Source of the DNA: Salegentibacter sp. | GTDB taxonomy: Bacteria > Bacteroidota > Bacteroidia > Flavobacteriales > Flavobacteriaceae | Assembly: GCA_017795085.1 (NCBI GenBank) | Contig: CP051246.1 | Span: 434,001-498,000 of the forward strand | Direction: 5' to 3' | Length of the DNA stretch: 64,000 bases | In this document: in pieces, positions 33,490-42,791 of the stretch | How positions within the stretch are numbered: the first letter of the stretch is position 1 | How the letters are laid out: every line of letters begins with the position of its first letter | Program-made: the position numbers and the translations under genes | The notes under the pieces: generated by a model | Told to the model about the DNA's origin: nothing | Database searches by the model: none | What the model saw: the letters and a program-made list of their open reading frames with translations, nothing else

Positions 33490-35838
33490 ATGAAGAGATT
33501 TGTTTTTTGTCTTGCAGTTTTGGGGCTTGTCTGTTCCTGCGGGAAACCAGTTGATGACCAGAAAAAAGAAACTGATGGAAGGTCAGTTATAGATTATGTA
33601 GACCCAAATATAGGTACTGCACATAGTCGTTGGTTCTTTTATACACCTGGAGCTGTGCCATTTGGTATGGCTAAGTTGGGGCCGTCAACCAACGGTAGTT
33701 ACGGAAATGAAAATGGCTGGGAAGCAGTCGGCTATGATTCCCGTCATAATAGTATAGAAGGTTTTGCTAATTTACACGAATTTCAAATTGGTGGTTTTCT
33801 CTTTACTGCTACTACCGGGGAATTGCAAACTATTCCTGGAACACTCGAAGATCCGGAGTCTGGTTACCGATCTCGATTCGATAAAGAGGATGAACACGTC
33901 TCACCTGGATATTATAAGATTAAACTGAAAGATTATGATGTTACAGCTGAGTTAACAGCAACCAAAAGAGTAGGCTTTCAGAAATATACTTTTCCGGATT
34001 CCGATAGTTCACATATAATACTGGATATAGGAAACCAATTAGGAGAAAGTGGTAAAGTAAAAGATGCGAGTATCACTTTTAATGATGACAATACTGTAGA
34101 AGGTTGGGTAACTACCTACCCGGAATATGTGAAAAAATACCAGCCGGAGGGACAGGTGAGTATGTATTTTTATGGTGAAGTTAGCAAAAAACCCAAAGAA
34201 ATAGGGACTTTTAAGGGACAAGAGAAGTTTGAAGGTGAGAAAAGAATATTTGGAAAAGGAGCAGGGCTTTACTTGAATTTTGATACTGAGGCAGGTGAAT
34301 CTATTGAGGTTAAAGCTGGATTTTCTTATACATCTATTGAGAACGCTCGTTTAAATTTAGAGACAGAAGCTCCAGAGCTTAATTTTGAAGAAGCTCGTTT
34401 GGCTGCTGAAAAAACCTGGTCAAAAGAATTGAATAAGGTGAAAGTAGCAGATAGTTCAAGTCAAAATAAAAAGAAGTTTTATACAGGATTGTATCATGCA
34501 TTACTGGGGAGAGGACTGGCCAGTGACATTAATGGTCATTTCCCTGAAAATGATGGGACAGTAGGGCAGATTCCACTAGATGAGAATGGAGAGCCTGAAT
34601 TTAATTTTTATAATACAGATTCTATATGGGGAGCATTTTGGAACCTTACCCAGCTGTGGGCCTTAGCGTGGCCTGATTATTATAATGATTTTGTTCAGAG
34701 CCATCTGGCTGTTTATCAAAATTCAGGATGGCTGGGAGACGGACTGGCTAACTCAAGATTTGTATCAGGTGTAGGTACCAATTTTGTAGGTTTAATAATC
34801 GCTTCTGCATACCAGTCAGGTATTAGAGATTATGATGTTGAGTTAGCATTTAAAGCCGCCTATGAAAATGAAGTTAAGTATAAGGATAGAAATGAAGGAG
34901 CAGGGAAGACTGACCTTAAAGGGTTTATTGAAAATGGATACGTACCTTATGTGCCAGGCTGGGAAACTTCAAGTGAAGGATCTGGCTTTTCTGTTTCTCA
35001 TACTTTAGAGTACAGCTATAGCAGTTATGCCGTTGCTCAATTTGCAAAGGCATTAGGAAAGGAAAAAGAATATAAAGAGTTAATGGAACTTTCTGATAAC
35101 TGGAAAAACTTATACGATGAGAGTACTGACTTTGTAAGACCAAAATTGCCTTCAGGAGATTTTATTGAGGATTTCGATCCATTTGCTCCTTGGATTGGAT
35201 TTCAGGAAGGAAATGCCTGGCAGTATACTTTTTATGTACCTCATGCGCCAAATGAGTTGGTAGATGAGATGGGAGAGGAAAGGTTTGTAAAAAGACTGGA
35301 TTCTATTTTTACCGTATCAGAAAAAACTAAATTTGGAGGTGAAGACATAGACGCATTTGCCGGATTAACTTACCTGTATAATCAAGGGAATCAACCTAAT
35401 TTACATATTTCCTGGCTTTTTAATTATACCGATCACCCATGGTTAACTCAAAAATGGACAAGGGAAATTGGTAATACGTTCTATGGCGTGGAAGAGGTCC
35501 ATGGATATGGATATGGCCAGGACGAGGACCAGGGGCAATTAGGTGCCTGGTATGTAATGTCATCAATGGGATTGTTTGATGTAAAAGGTTTGACCGAAAC
35601 TCGGCCTACTTTTCAATTTGGTAGCCCAATTTTTGATGAAATTGAAATCCAGACAGGAGATAATAAAACTTTGAGTATAAAGACGCTAAATAATTCTCCT
35701 GATGCATATTATATACAATCAGTTGAGTTGAATGGAAAAACTTATGAAGGTAGGGAAATAGACTTCGAAACTTTAAAAAGTGGAGCTGATTTAGAAATAG
35801 AGATGGGGACTTCTCCTAATAAAAATTTGTTTAATTAA
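33490..35838 (+). CDS. GH92 exo-alpha-mannosidase, lipoprotein
   Basis: A 782-residue glycoside hydrolase of family 92, which removes terminal alpha-mannose (mostly 1,2- or 1,3-linked) in a calcium-dependent inverting reaction. The N-terminal beta domain opens with VDPNIGTAHSRWFFYTPGAV and PFGMAKLGPSTN; the (alpha/alpha)6 domain has the proposed acid glutamate in QEGNAWQYTFYVPH (about 573) and the base region DEDQGQLGAWYVMSSMG (about 678). A lipobox with cysteine at 17 (LVCSC) predicts a lipid anchor. I chose ATG 33490; an upstream in-frame start would run inside the MFS gene. The sequence looks fully functional. Confidence 0.93.
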   Translation: MKRFVFCLAVLGLVCSCGKPVDDQKKETDGRSVIDYVDPNIGTAHSRWFFYTPGAVPFGMAKLGPSTNGSYGNENGWEAVGYDSRHNSIEGFANLHEFQIGGFLFTATTGELQTIPGTLEDPESGYRSRFDKEDEHVSPGYYKIKLKDYDVTAELTATKRVGFQKYTFPDSDSSHIILDIGNQLGESGKVKDASITFNDDNTVEGWVTTYPEYVKKYQPEGQVSMYFYGEVSKKPKEIGTFKGQEKFEGEKRIFGKGAGLYLNFDTEAGESIEVKAGFSYTSIENARLNLETEAPELNFEEARLAAEKTWSKELNKVKVADSSSQNKKKFYTGLYHALLGRGLASDINGHFPENDGTVGQIPLDENGEPEFNFYNTDSIWGAFWNLTQLWALAWPDYYNDFVQSHLAVYQNSGWLGDGLANSRFVSGVGTNFVGLIIASAYQSGIRDYDVELAFKAAYENEVKYKDRNEGAGKTDLKGFIENGYVPYVPGWETSSEGSGFSVSHTLEYSYSSYAVAQFAKALGKEKEYKELMELSDNWKNLYDESTDFVRPKLPSGDFIEDFDPFAPWIGFQEGNAWQYTFYVPHAPNELVDEMGEERFVKRLDSIFTVSEKTKFGGEDIDAFAGLTYLYNQGNQPNLHISWLFNYTDHPWLTQKWTREIGNTFYGVEEVHGYGYGQDEDQGQLGAWYVMSSMGLFDVKGLTETRPTFQFGSPIFDEIEIQTGDNKTLSIKTLNNSPDAYYIQSVELNGKTYEGREIDFETLKSGADLEIEMGTSPNKNLFN

Positions 35839-35926
35839 ATATGCCCATTTTTATTTGACTGGTATCGATATCTAAATATATATTTTTCTTAAAACCATTT
35901 TAAATGAATATTTTTTTTATATTGCA

Positions 35927-35944
35927 CATATGTTCAAACATATG
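35927..35944. promoter_or_regulatory. Palindromic operator-like site upstream of the second GH92 gene
   Basis: CATATGTT-CA-AACATATG is a perfect 8-bp dyad; CATATG recurs with a spacing of 12 bases, and GTTCA/TGAAC forms a second overlapping dyad (35932-35947). It lies in the 271-base gap between the two GH92 genes, which therefore probably contains an internal promoter under separate control. It differs in sequence from the candidate GntR site. Confidence 0.5.
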
Positions 35945-36109
35945 AACTTGTAATGAAATTGATTAAACTTAAATATTGTGAATTTTATTCTGTTAAATGA
36001 TTCGTTGGATTCAAAGGATATTTATAGTAGATATCGTAATTGGGTATGATAGTTATTTTTCTGATTTATAGTGTGTTTTGGTTTAAAAGGTTTAAAAATT
36101 ATAAATAAT

Positions 36110-39100
36110 ATGATAAAAAAAATACTATTTCTTATATCGCTTTATTGCATAATGATTTCCCCCATCCATGCGCAGGAGAATTTGGTATGGAAAATAGGAG
36201 ATGCAGATAATACAGGTAAAGGAATGGCTTTATATCCAAATGGATATAGTAAATTTCTTGAAAATGATTTTGGTTATGAAGACCGGTTTTTTGCCGTGGG
36301 TTTTCATGACATACAAAACGATTGGCCATTTATTCATCCCGGTCCGGAAAATTCTTGGGGAGGAACTAGTCATACAGCAGGGATTCGGTCGCATAGTTTA
36401 ACTATAAATTTTCAACTCCCTGAAGTGGACTCAGAAAATATATATAAGCTATTAATCGATATTTTAGATACCGATACTATAGCTGGAACAAAATTAAAAG
36501 TATCGGTTAATGAAGAGAAGTTTTGGAAATTTGATATAAAGAGAGGAGAAGGGAAAGCTTTGACAACCGGAATGGCATCCGAATCACAGGAACAACTTTT
36601 ACCGATTGAAATAAAAGGAAAACATTTAAGGAAAGGTAATAATACTATAAGCCTATCTATACTTGAAGGAGGCTGGATAGGCTATGACCAGATTAAATTG
36701 ATTTCCAAAGAGGTTTTAAGTACCATTAAGCCCTCAAAAGCCATTATTCAAGAGATAAAGGTTGCCGATTATGAACGCAAGTTGAATAATAGGGAATTCC
36801 AACCGTTGTTGGTTAAAGTTCTACATCTGCAGGGAGAACCGGAAATATCAGTATGGTTGGATCAGGAACGAATATTTTCAAAGACCATAATCTCAGGAAC
36901 TTATAATCTAGAAGCCCCCATGCCCCCGGTAGAGGAAACTATCGAAAGCCGGTATCAAATTAAAATAGATGGTCAGACCATAGATTCCGGAACAGTATTG
37001 AGATCACGTGAAAATCAAATAAGCCCGGCAGAAGAGGTAAGTACACTAATGGGAACGGGCCATTCCCGCTGGATGATTGCCCCGGGGCCATGGATGCCGT
37101 TTGGAATGGTAAAACTAAGTCCTGATAATCAAAATGGCGGCTGGCAAGCAGGTTACGATCCTACTTTTGAATCTATCGGCACATTTAGTCATATCCACGA
37201 ATGGACTATGGCAGGATTAGGAACTTTCCCTACTAATGGCGAATTACATATTCAAGTTGGAGATGAGAGTGATCCAGAGAGTGGTTACCGGTCTAGAATA
37301 GACAAAAATACTGAAGAAGCTCCTTTAGGCTATTACAAAGTTGATCTTATTGATAGCGATATCACGGCATTACTTACTTCTACCACTCGTGCCAGCTTTC
37401 AAAAATATACCTTTAAAAGGGGCGAAACAGGGAGGGTGATGGTAGATCTTAGTATTCCTGCAGAATATGCCTATCAAATACAAAAGGCAGAAATCAAAAA
37501 AGTTAGTGATTATAAACTGGAAGGTTATAGCCGGCAATTAACGCCTAATGCCTGGTCCGGAGGTGTGGATCAGGATTACATAGTCCACTTTGTTATGGAG
37601 TTTGATCAGCCTATTAAAGAGTATGGATCCTGGATTAATAACTCCATTGAAAAAAATAAAAATCTCAAAACAGAAAAACCAGAAAGAGCCGGTATGTATG
37701 TAGAGTTCGATACTGAAAACGAAAAAAATGTTCAGGTAAGAACCGGAATTTCTTACGTAAGTATCGGAAATGCAGCTTTAAACCTAAGGGAAGAAATATC
37801 GAAACCTTTTGCTTGGAATTTTGAAGCTGTAGTAGATGCTAATAGAGCTACATGGAACGATTTATTGGGAAGGCTTAAAATTGAATCTGATGACCAGCTG
37901 GAATATAAACGTTTTTATACAAATATGTATCGAGCCCTTGCCAGTAGAAATATCTTTAGTGATGTTGATGGTCGGTGGCGTAATGCCGATGAGGAGATTT
38001 TAAAATTTGATGCCCCGCAGGAACTGGCTTTAAGCGGTGATGCTTTTTGGAACACTTTCTGGAACTTAAATCAGTTCTGGAATTTGGTAACTCCAGAATG
38101 GTCTTCAAAATGGGTAAAATCTCAATTGGCAATGTATGATAGTAATGGTTGGCTAGCTAAAGGACCTGCGGGAATGGAGTATATACCAGTAATGGTAGCG
38201 GAACACGAGATACCGCTAATTGTAGGAGCCTATCAGATGGGGATTAGAGATTTTGATGCAGAAAAAGCTTTTGAAGCAGCCCATAAAATGCAAACTACTC
38301 CTGCAACCAAGGTGGGAGGTGGTTTGGCTGGAAATCGTGACTTGGAAACTTATTTAAAACATAAATATGTACCTTATGATGAAGGGCGTTTTTCAAACTC
38401 TTTAGAATATAGTTTTGATGATTGGACGCTTGGGCAATTTGCTAAGTCTCTTGGAAAAGATGAATATTATCAAAAATTTAGCAAGCGAGGCTCTTGGTGG
38501 AAGAATGTTGTGGATACTGAAAGTGGATTTGCAAAGATGAAGGATGCCGCTGGTAACTATGTTGAAGATTTTGATCCTTTCAAAAGTGGTGCAAACCATC
38601 ATTATGTTGAAGGAAATGCCTGGCAACTTAGTTTTTTTGTTCCCCAGGATGTTCCCGGACTTGTTGAGAGAATAGGAAAAGACAGGTTTTTAGACCGTTT
38701 GGAGTGGGGCTTTGAAGAAAGTTATAAGTGGCGGTTTAACGGCCCAAATGATCAATACTGGGATTTTCCCGTTGTACAGGGAAATCAGCAATCCATGCAT
38801 TTTGCATTTCTATTTAATTGGGCAGGGAAGCCTTGGTTAACTCAGAAATGGAGTAGGAGTATTATGGAACGATTTTATGGTTATGGTGAGGGTAATGCCT
38901 ATTTAGGCGATGAGGATCAAGGGCAAATGAGTGCCTGGTTTATAATGAATGCCCTGGGACTTTTCCAAACGGACGGCGGTACTTCAACAAATCCTATATA
39001 TGAAATAGGGAGCCCTATTTTTCCTGAAGTTACTATTGATTTGAATGAAAAATACGGGCGGGGTAAATCCTTTACCATAAAAGCTAAAAATGTAAGTCGA

Positions 39101-39259
39101 AAAAACAAGTATATTCAAAAAGCGACTTTAAATCAAAAACCTTTAAATACATTCTGGTTTTATGCTGATGAACTACTTGAAGGAGGCGAACTTATGTTAG
39201 AAATGGGGCCTCAGCCAAATAAAAAATGGGGAGCTCATGGCTTTCCTAAAAAGCATTAA
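36110..39259 (+). CDS. GH92 alpha-mannosidase with extra N-terminal beta domain
   Basis: A 1049-residue secreted protein. The signal peptide (ILFLISLYCIMISPIHAQ) is followed by an approximately 180-residue beta-rich domain with VWKIGDADNTGKGM and HPGPENSWGG, which resembles the C-terminal carbohydrate-binding-like domain of family 4 polysaccharide lyases; then a short linker and a GH92 domain from about residue 300. The GH92 signatures are PWMPFGMVKLSPDN, VEGNAWQLSFFVPQ (acid, about 833) and GDEDQGQMSAWFIMNALG (base region, about 933). The extra domain is not usual in GH92 enzymes and could bind the substrate. The ATG at 36110 is preferred to an earlier one that adds 13 odd residues. Confidence 0.87.
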   Translation: MIKKILFLISLYCIMISPIHAQENLVWKIGDADNTGKGMALYPNGYSKFLENDFGYEDRFFAVGFHDIQNDWPFIHPGPENSWGGTSHTAGIRSHSLTINFQLPEVDSENIYKLLIDILDTDTIAGTKLKVSVNEEKFWKFDIKRGEGKALTTGMASESQEQLLPIEIKGKHLRKGNNTISLSILEGGWIGYDQIKLISKEVLSTIKPSKAIIQEIKVADYERKLNNREFQPLLVKVLHLQGEPEISVWLDQERIFSKTIISGTYNLEAPMPPVEETIESRYQIKIDGQTIDSGTVLRSRENQISPAEEVSTLMGTGHSRWMIAPGPWMPFGMVKLSPDNQNGGWQAGYDPTFESIGTFSHIHEWTMAGLGTFPTNGELHIQVGDESDPESGYRSRIDKNTEEAPLGYYKVDLIDSDITALLTSTTRASFQKYTFKRGETGRVMVDLSIPAEYAYQIQKAEIKKVSDYKLEGYSRQLTPNAWSGGVDQDYIVHFVMEFDQPIKEYGSWINNSIEKNKNLKTEKPERAGMYVEFDTENEKNVQVRTGISYVSIGNAALNLREEISKPFAWNFEAVVDANRATWNDLLGRLKIESDDQLEYKRFYTNMYRALASRNIFSDVDGRWRNADEEILKFDAPQELALSGDAFWNTFWNLNQFWNLVTPEWSSKWVKSQLAMYDSNGWLAKGPAGMEYIPVMVAEHEIPLIVGAYQMGIRDFDAEKAFEAAHKMQTTPATKVGGGLAGNRDLETYLKHKYVPYDEGRFSNSLEYSFDDWTLGQFAKSLGKDEYYQKFSKRGSWWKNVVDTESGFAKMKDAAGNYVEDFDPFKSGANHHYVEGNAWQLSFFVPQDVPGLVERIGKDRFLDRLEWGFEESYKWRFNGPNDQYWDFPVVQGNQQSMHFAFLFNWAGKPWLTQKWSRSIMERFYGYGEGNAYLGDEDQGQMSAWFIMNALGLFQTDGGTSTNPIYEIGSPIFPEVTIDLNEKYGRGKSFTIKAKNVSRKNKYIQKATLNQKPLNTFWFYADELLEGGELMLEMGPQPNKKWGAHGFPKKH

Positions 39260-39263
39260 CAAT

Positions 39264-40574
39264 ATGAAATTACGCACTATTATACCTCTACTGGGGCTTT
39301 TAATTAGCCTGAATGTATCTTGTGAACTTGAGAATAAAAAAGATAAGTCTCAAGCTAAAATCGGACTATCAAAACAGATTGCCAATGACAGTACCATAGC
39401 CCTTGTAGAAAAAAAAGCATTGGAAGTAGTTGAGAATGGCTTTAATGCTGGAGATGGTTATATGGAGGTATGGATCAGGGATTATAATACCTTTATTAAT
39501 CTGGCTGCAGAGGTGTATGAAAAAGAATTATTAAAGAAAAATTTAAAGGTTTTTTTTAGGTTACAGGGAGAAGACGGTAATATTGTCGATGGATTTATTC
39601 CCCAAAAAAATGCAATTAGTAAAGATGGAGGGTATAATTATATTTTTACAGATATAGAGTCAAGCTATGCCGGCCACAAAAATACCGTTGAAACCGATCA
39701 GGAAACCTCTTTAGTCCAGACAGTATATAAATATGTCAAAAGTACAGGGGATGTAGCGTTTCTAACTGAAGAAATTGGAGGTGTCTCTGTTGCAAAAAGG
39801 ATGGAGCATTCAATGGATTTCTTGATGAATAAGAGGTACAATGAAAAATATGGGCTATTATATGGAGCAACAACTGCTGATTGGGGAGATGTACAGCCTG
39901 AACATGAATGGGGAGTTTACTTAACCGATGATACCCATTATGCGATTGATGTTTATGATAACGCAATGTTTATAATTGCGTTGGATAACTTCCTTGAATT
40001 GGCACCTGAAAAGAAAAGCAAATGGGAGCCAATAAGAGAATCGATTGCAAAAAATGTTATGCAATATCTTTGGGATGAGGAGAACGACAAGTTTATTCCG
40101 CACATCTATTTAAACGGCTCTCCTTTTCCTGAAGCTTTTGATGAAAATAAAATATACTATCATGGAGGAACAGCAGTAGCTATAGAAGCCGGGCTATTAA
40201 CTGAAGAGCAAATTGAAGTTTCCCTCAAAAAAATGAGAGATAATGTGAAAAAATCTGGAGCCCATAGTATTGGGTTAACACTATACCCAACTTATCCGCA
40301 CGGAAGTTTTCAAAATACAGGAATGTACCCTTACGGTTATCAGAATGGGGGCGATTGGACTTGGTTTGGAGGAAGAATGATACTCGCGCTTTTAAAATAT
40401 GGTTATTATGAAGAGGCTTATTTGCACTTGAAACCAATGTTAAACAGAGTAATAGCAAACGATGGTTTTTATGAATGGTATACCGTCGGTAATGAGCCAA
40501 TGGGATCTGCAACATTTAAAGGTTCTGCGGGGGTTTTATATGATGCTATATATAAATTAAAAAAATATAAATGA
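39264..40574 (+). CDS. Lipoprotein with (alpha/alpha)6 glycosidase-like fold, family not recognised
   Basis: A 436-residue protein with a lipobox cysteine at 20 (LNVSC). The helical sequence with aromatic-rich loops (EVWIRDYNTFINLA, TADWGDVQPEHEWG, DVYDNAMFIIALDNF, GGDWTWFGGRMILALLKYG, GFYEWYTVGNEPMG) is typical of six-hairpin glycosidases such as GH63, GH125 or GH37, but I do not recognise the family. The aspartates and glutamates in WIRDY, ADWGD and YEWYT are candidates for the active site. Lying between two mannosidases and a mannose-6-phosphate isomerase, an exo-mannosidase (for example alpha-1,6) is likely. The stop overlaps the next start as ATGA. Confidence 0.6.
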   Translation: MKLRTIIPLLGLLISLNVSCELENKKDKSQAKIGLSKQIANDSTIALVEKKALEVVENGFNAGDGYMEVWIRDYNTFINLAAEVYEKELLKKNLKVFFRLQGEDGNIVDGFIPQKNAISKDGGYNYIFTDIESSYAGHKNTVETDQETSLVQTVYKYVKSTGDVAFLTEEIGGVSVAKRMEHSMDFLMNKRYNEKYGLLYGATTADWGDVQPEHEWGVYLTDDTHYAIDVYDNAMFIIALDNFLELAPEKKSKWEPIRESIAKNVMQYLWDEENDKFIPHIYLNGSPFPEAFDENKIYYHGGTAVAIEAGLLTEEQIEVSLKKMRDNVKKSGAHSIGLTLYPTYPHGSFQNTGMYPYGYQNGGDWTWFGGRMILALLKYGYYEEAYLHLKPMLNRVIANDGFYEWYTVGNEPMGSATFKGSAGVLYDAIYKLKKYK

Positions 40575-42334
40575 AGTTAAAAGAGAAAAGAGAGACTAGT
40601 CAATTAGAATTACCAATAAGAAAACGTGATATTACTTCAACGTATGATATTTATCCAGCACATAATATCGGGGATAACTTAATCCAGGATAGCTACGAAT
40701 CGCTAGCTAAAGAATTGGCGTCTTTTGATTATTTAAAGATTGATGGGTATGTAGGGATTTTATTTGAAGATGTATGTGAGAAATTAAATGCGGCTTTTTT
40801 AAAGATTGGTATTGAACCCAAATGGATTAATGTTCAGGAAGCTCAAAAAAATGAGCGTGAAATTGAAAATCTAGTTTCTCCTTTTTTAGGAGGTGATGAC
40901 CCTGTATTTGGGAAAATAGCAGATCTGGATTTAAAGGATTTTTTTGATTTAAAAAAGATGAATTTTTTAGCAAAATCAAATACCATAAATCCAGTTATTT
41001 TCTATGGAACAGGTGCAAATCTTATTCCTGTAGAAGGGAAAACAATCTATTTCGACATTAGTAAAAATGAAATTCAATTTAGATCTCGATCTGGTTCAAT
41101 ATTAAATCTTGGAGCTAGCCAACCAGTCGATCCTAAGAAAATGTATAAGCGGTTTTATTTTGTGGATTGGGTGGTGCTTAATAAGCACAAGAATCAAATT
41201 AAAAATGAAATTTCTTATTTAGTTGATGGACAAAGAATAAATGAAATTACCTGGGTTAAGGGCGATGTCTGGAGAGAAAGTATAGATGAGTTAACAAAAC
41301 GTCCTGTAAGAGTTCGACCCTGGTTTGAACCCGGTGCTTGGGGAGGACAATGGATTAAAGAGAAAATAAAAGGTTTACCGCAAAATGTAGTCAATTATGC
41401 ATGGTCTTTTGAATTAATTGTGCCTGAAAATGGAGTTATTATTGAAAGTTCAGGAGTCCTTTTAGAATATTCTTTTGATTTTCTAATGTTTGTTGCCGGG
41501 GAACAAATTCTGGGAAAGGATTTTCAAACTTTCCAATATAATTTTCCTATTCGCTTTGACTTTCTCGACACTTTTGATGGAGGGAATCTTTCTATCCAGT
41601 GTCATCCCCAAAAAGAATACATGAAAAATCATTTTGGAGAAAATATAACCCAGGAAGAAACCTATTATATTCTGGATAAAAAAGATAATGCCCAAGTTTA
41701 TCTAGGTTTTCAGGAAGGCATTACTCCGGATCAGTTTGAAGAAGCTTTGTTATCAAGTAAGCAGGAGGGTAAGGAGTTAGATATCTTACGTTATGTTCAA
41801 TCTTTTGATTCCGAAAAACACGGATTATACTTAATTCCACCCGGAACAATTCATAGTTCAGGAAAAGATAACCTGGTGCTTGAAATAAGTTCAACGCCAT
41901 ATATATATACTTTTAAAATGTATGATTGGTTAAGAGTCGATATTGATGGAAAACCCAGGCCAATTAATATTGAAAGAGGTATGGAAAATCTTGTATTTGA
42001 GCGCTCAGGAGATGAGGTTGAAAAAGAGCTGATTTCCAAGCCAAAGACTATTGCGTGTAATTCTGATATGGAGTTGCAGCATCTTCCTACACACGAAAAG
42101 CACCTCTATGATGTACATAGGTTTAAAATTAATACATCAGTTAGAATTAAAACAGATAATCAGGCCCACGTTTTGAGTTTGGTTGAGGGAGAGAAAATGG
42201 AGATAATTACTAATGATAGTACTTCAATTTTTCACTATGCAGAATCTTTTATAATACCGGCGGCAACTGAAGAGTATACAATTAAAAATCTTACAAAAGA
42301 ACCTGTGATGGTAATTAAAGCTTTTGTAAAGTGA
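40571..42334 (+). CDS. Class I mannose-6-phosphate isomerase, double length
   Basis: A 587-residue protein. The C-terminal half (from about residue 245, RPWFEPGAWGGQWIKEKI) is a class I cupin-type isomerase with zinc ligands in IQCHPQKEY (about 344), EETYYIL (about 362) and PPGTIHSSG (about 427). It interconverts mannose-6-phosphate and fructose-6-phosphate in the cytosol. The first 240 residues are unusual: normal enzymes have about 320 residues in all. That part contains IDGYVGILFEDV and PVIFYGTGANLIP and resembles a nucleotide- or kinase-like fold, but no Walker motif is visible. The start overlaps the preceding stop. Confidence 0.82.
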   Translation: MKLKEKRETSQLELPIRKRDITSTYDIYPAHNIGDNLIQDSYESLAKELASFDYLKIDGYVGILFEDVCEKLNAAFLKIGIEPKWINVQEAQKNEREIENLVSPFLGGDDPVFGKIADLDLKDFFDLKKMNFLAKSNTINPVIFYGTGANLIPVEGKTIYFDISKNEIQFRSRSGSILNLGASQPVDPKKMYKRFYFVDWVVLNKHKNQIKNEISYLVDGQRINEITWVKGDVWRESIDELTKRPVRVRPWFEPGAWGGQWIKEKIKGLPQNVVNYAWSFELIVPENGVIIESSGVLLEYSFDFLMFVAGEQILGKDFQTFQYNFPIRFDFLDTFDGGNLSIQCHPQKEYMKNHFGENITQEETYYILDKKDNAQVYLGFQEGITPDQFEEALLSSKQEGKELDILRYVQSFDSEKHGLYLIPPGTIHSSGKDNLVLEISSTPYIYTFKMYDWLRVDIDGKPRPINIERGMENLVFERSGDEVEKELISKPKTIACNSDMELQHLPTHEKHLYDVHRFKINTSVRIKTDNQAHVLSLVEGEKMEIITNDSTSIFHYAESFIIPAATEEYTIKNLTKEPVMVIKAFVK

Positions 42335-42791
42335 GATTTTCAAAATTAAAAGATAAATTTTCAATCCCGAACCTATAAATGTTTTTCAATGACATATAAA
42401 TTGAAAAAAAATAAATCTAATTATTAGATGTTTTAGAAAAAAAATTATTATTGAACTAATATTTTACATAATGTATAAACTCTAAGATCAGGTGGATTTT
42501 GAGTTGATTATTGTATGTGTGAGATGGAAATAAAAAACAATGTTTGAATTGTAGGCGTCCTTAATTGCAGACCAAATTCATCTACATTTAACAATAGAAA
42601 AATAAAAGATAGCTGTTATAGCTAAAACGTTTTATTATATTAGCGTAGCGAATATGATATTAGTTTATGTGTTATTCAGTCGTTTATTTACGATTATATA
42701 ATACTACTAGGCTTTTTTTATCATTTTGCCCACTGCTGAATCATTTTGGCAGTGATTAATTGACTAATTGTTTAACCAAAAATTTAATTAA
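42335..42791 (+). other. Long leader region of susC
   Basis: 457 bases without a gene. It contains a loop-type palindrome ATCTAAT-T-ATTAGAT (42415-42429), the TAAAACGTTTTA palindrome (separate entry) and a hairpin CACTGC...GCAGTG (42731-42754) close to the susC start. No open frame is convincing. A promoter for the susC-susD pair is likely here but I see no clear TTTG/TAnnTTTG pair. Confidence 0.5.
42623..42634. promoter_or_regulatory. LacI-type operator-like palindrome upstream of susC
   Basis: TAAAACGTTTTA is a perfect 12-base palindrome with a central CG, the form of LacI/GalR-family operators. It lies 158 bases before the susC start. No LacI-type gene is in this window; the regulator, if real, is elsewhere. 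Confidence 0.45.
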
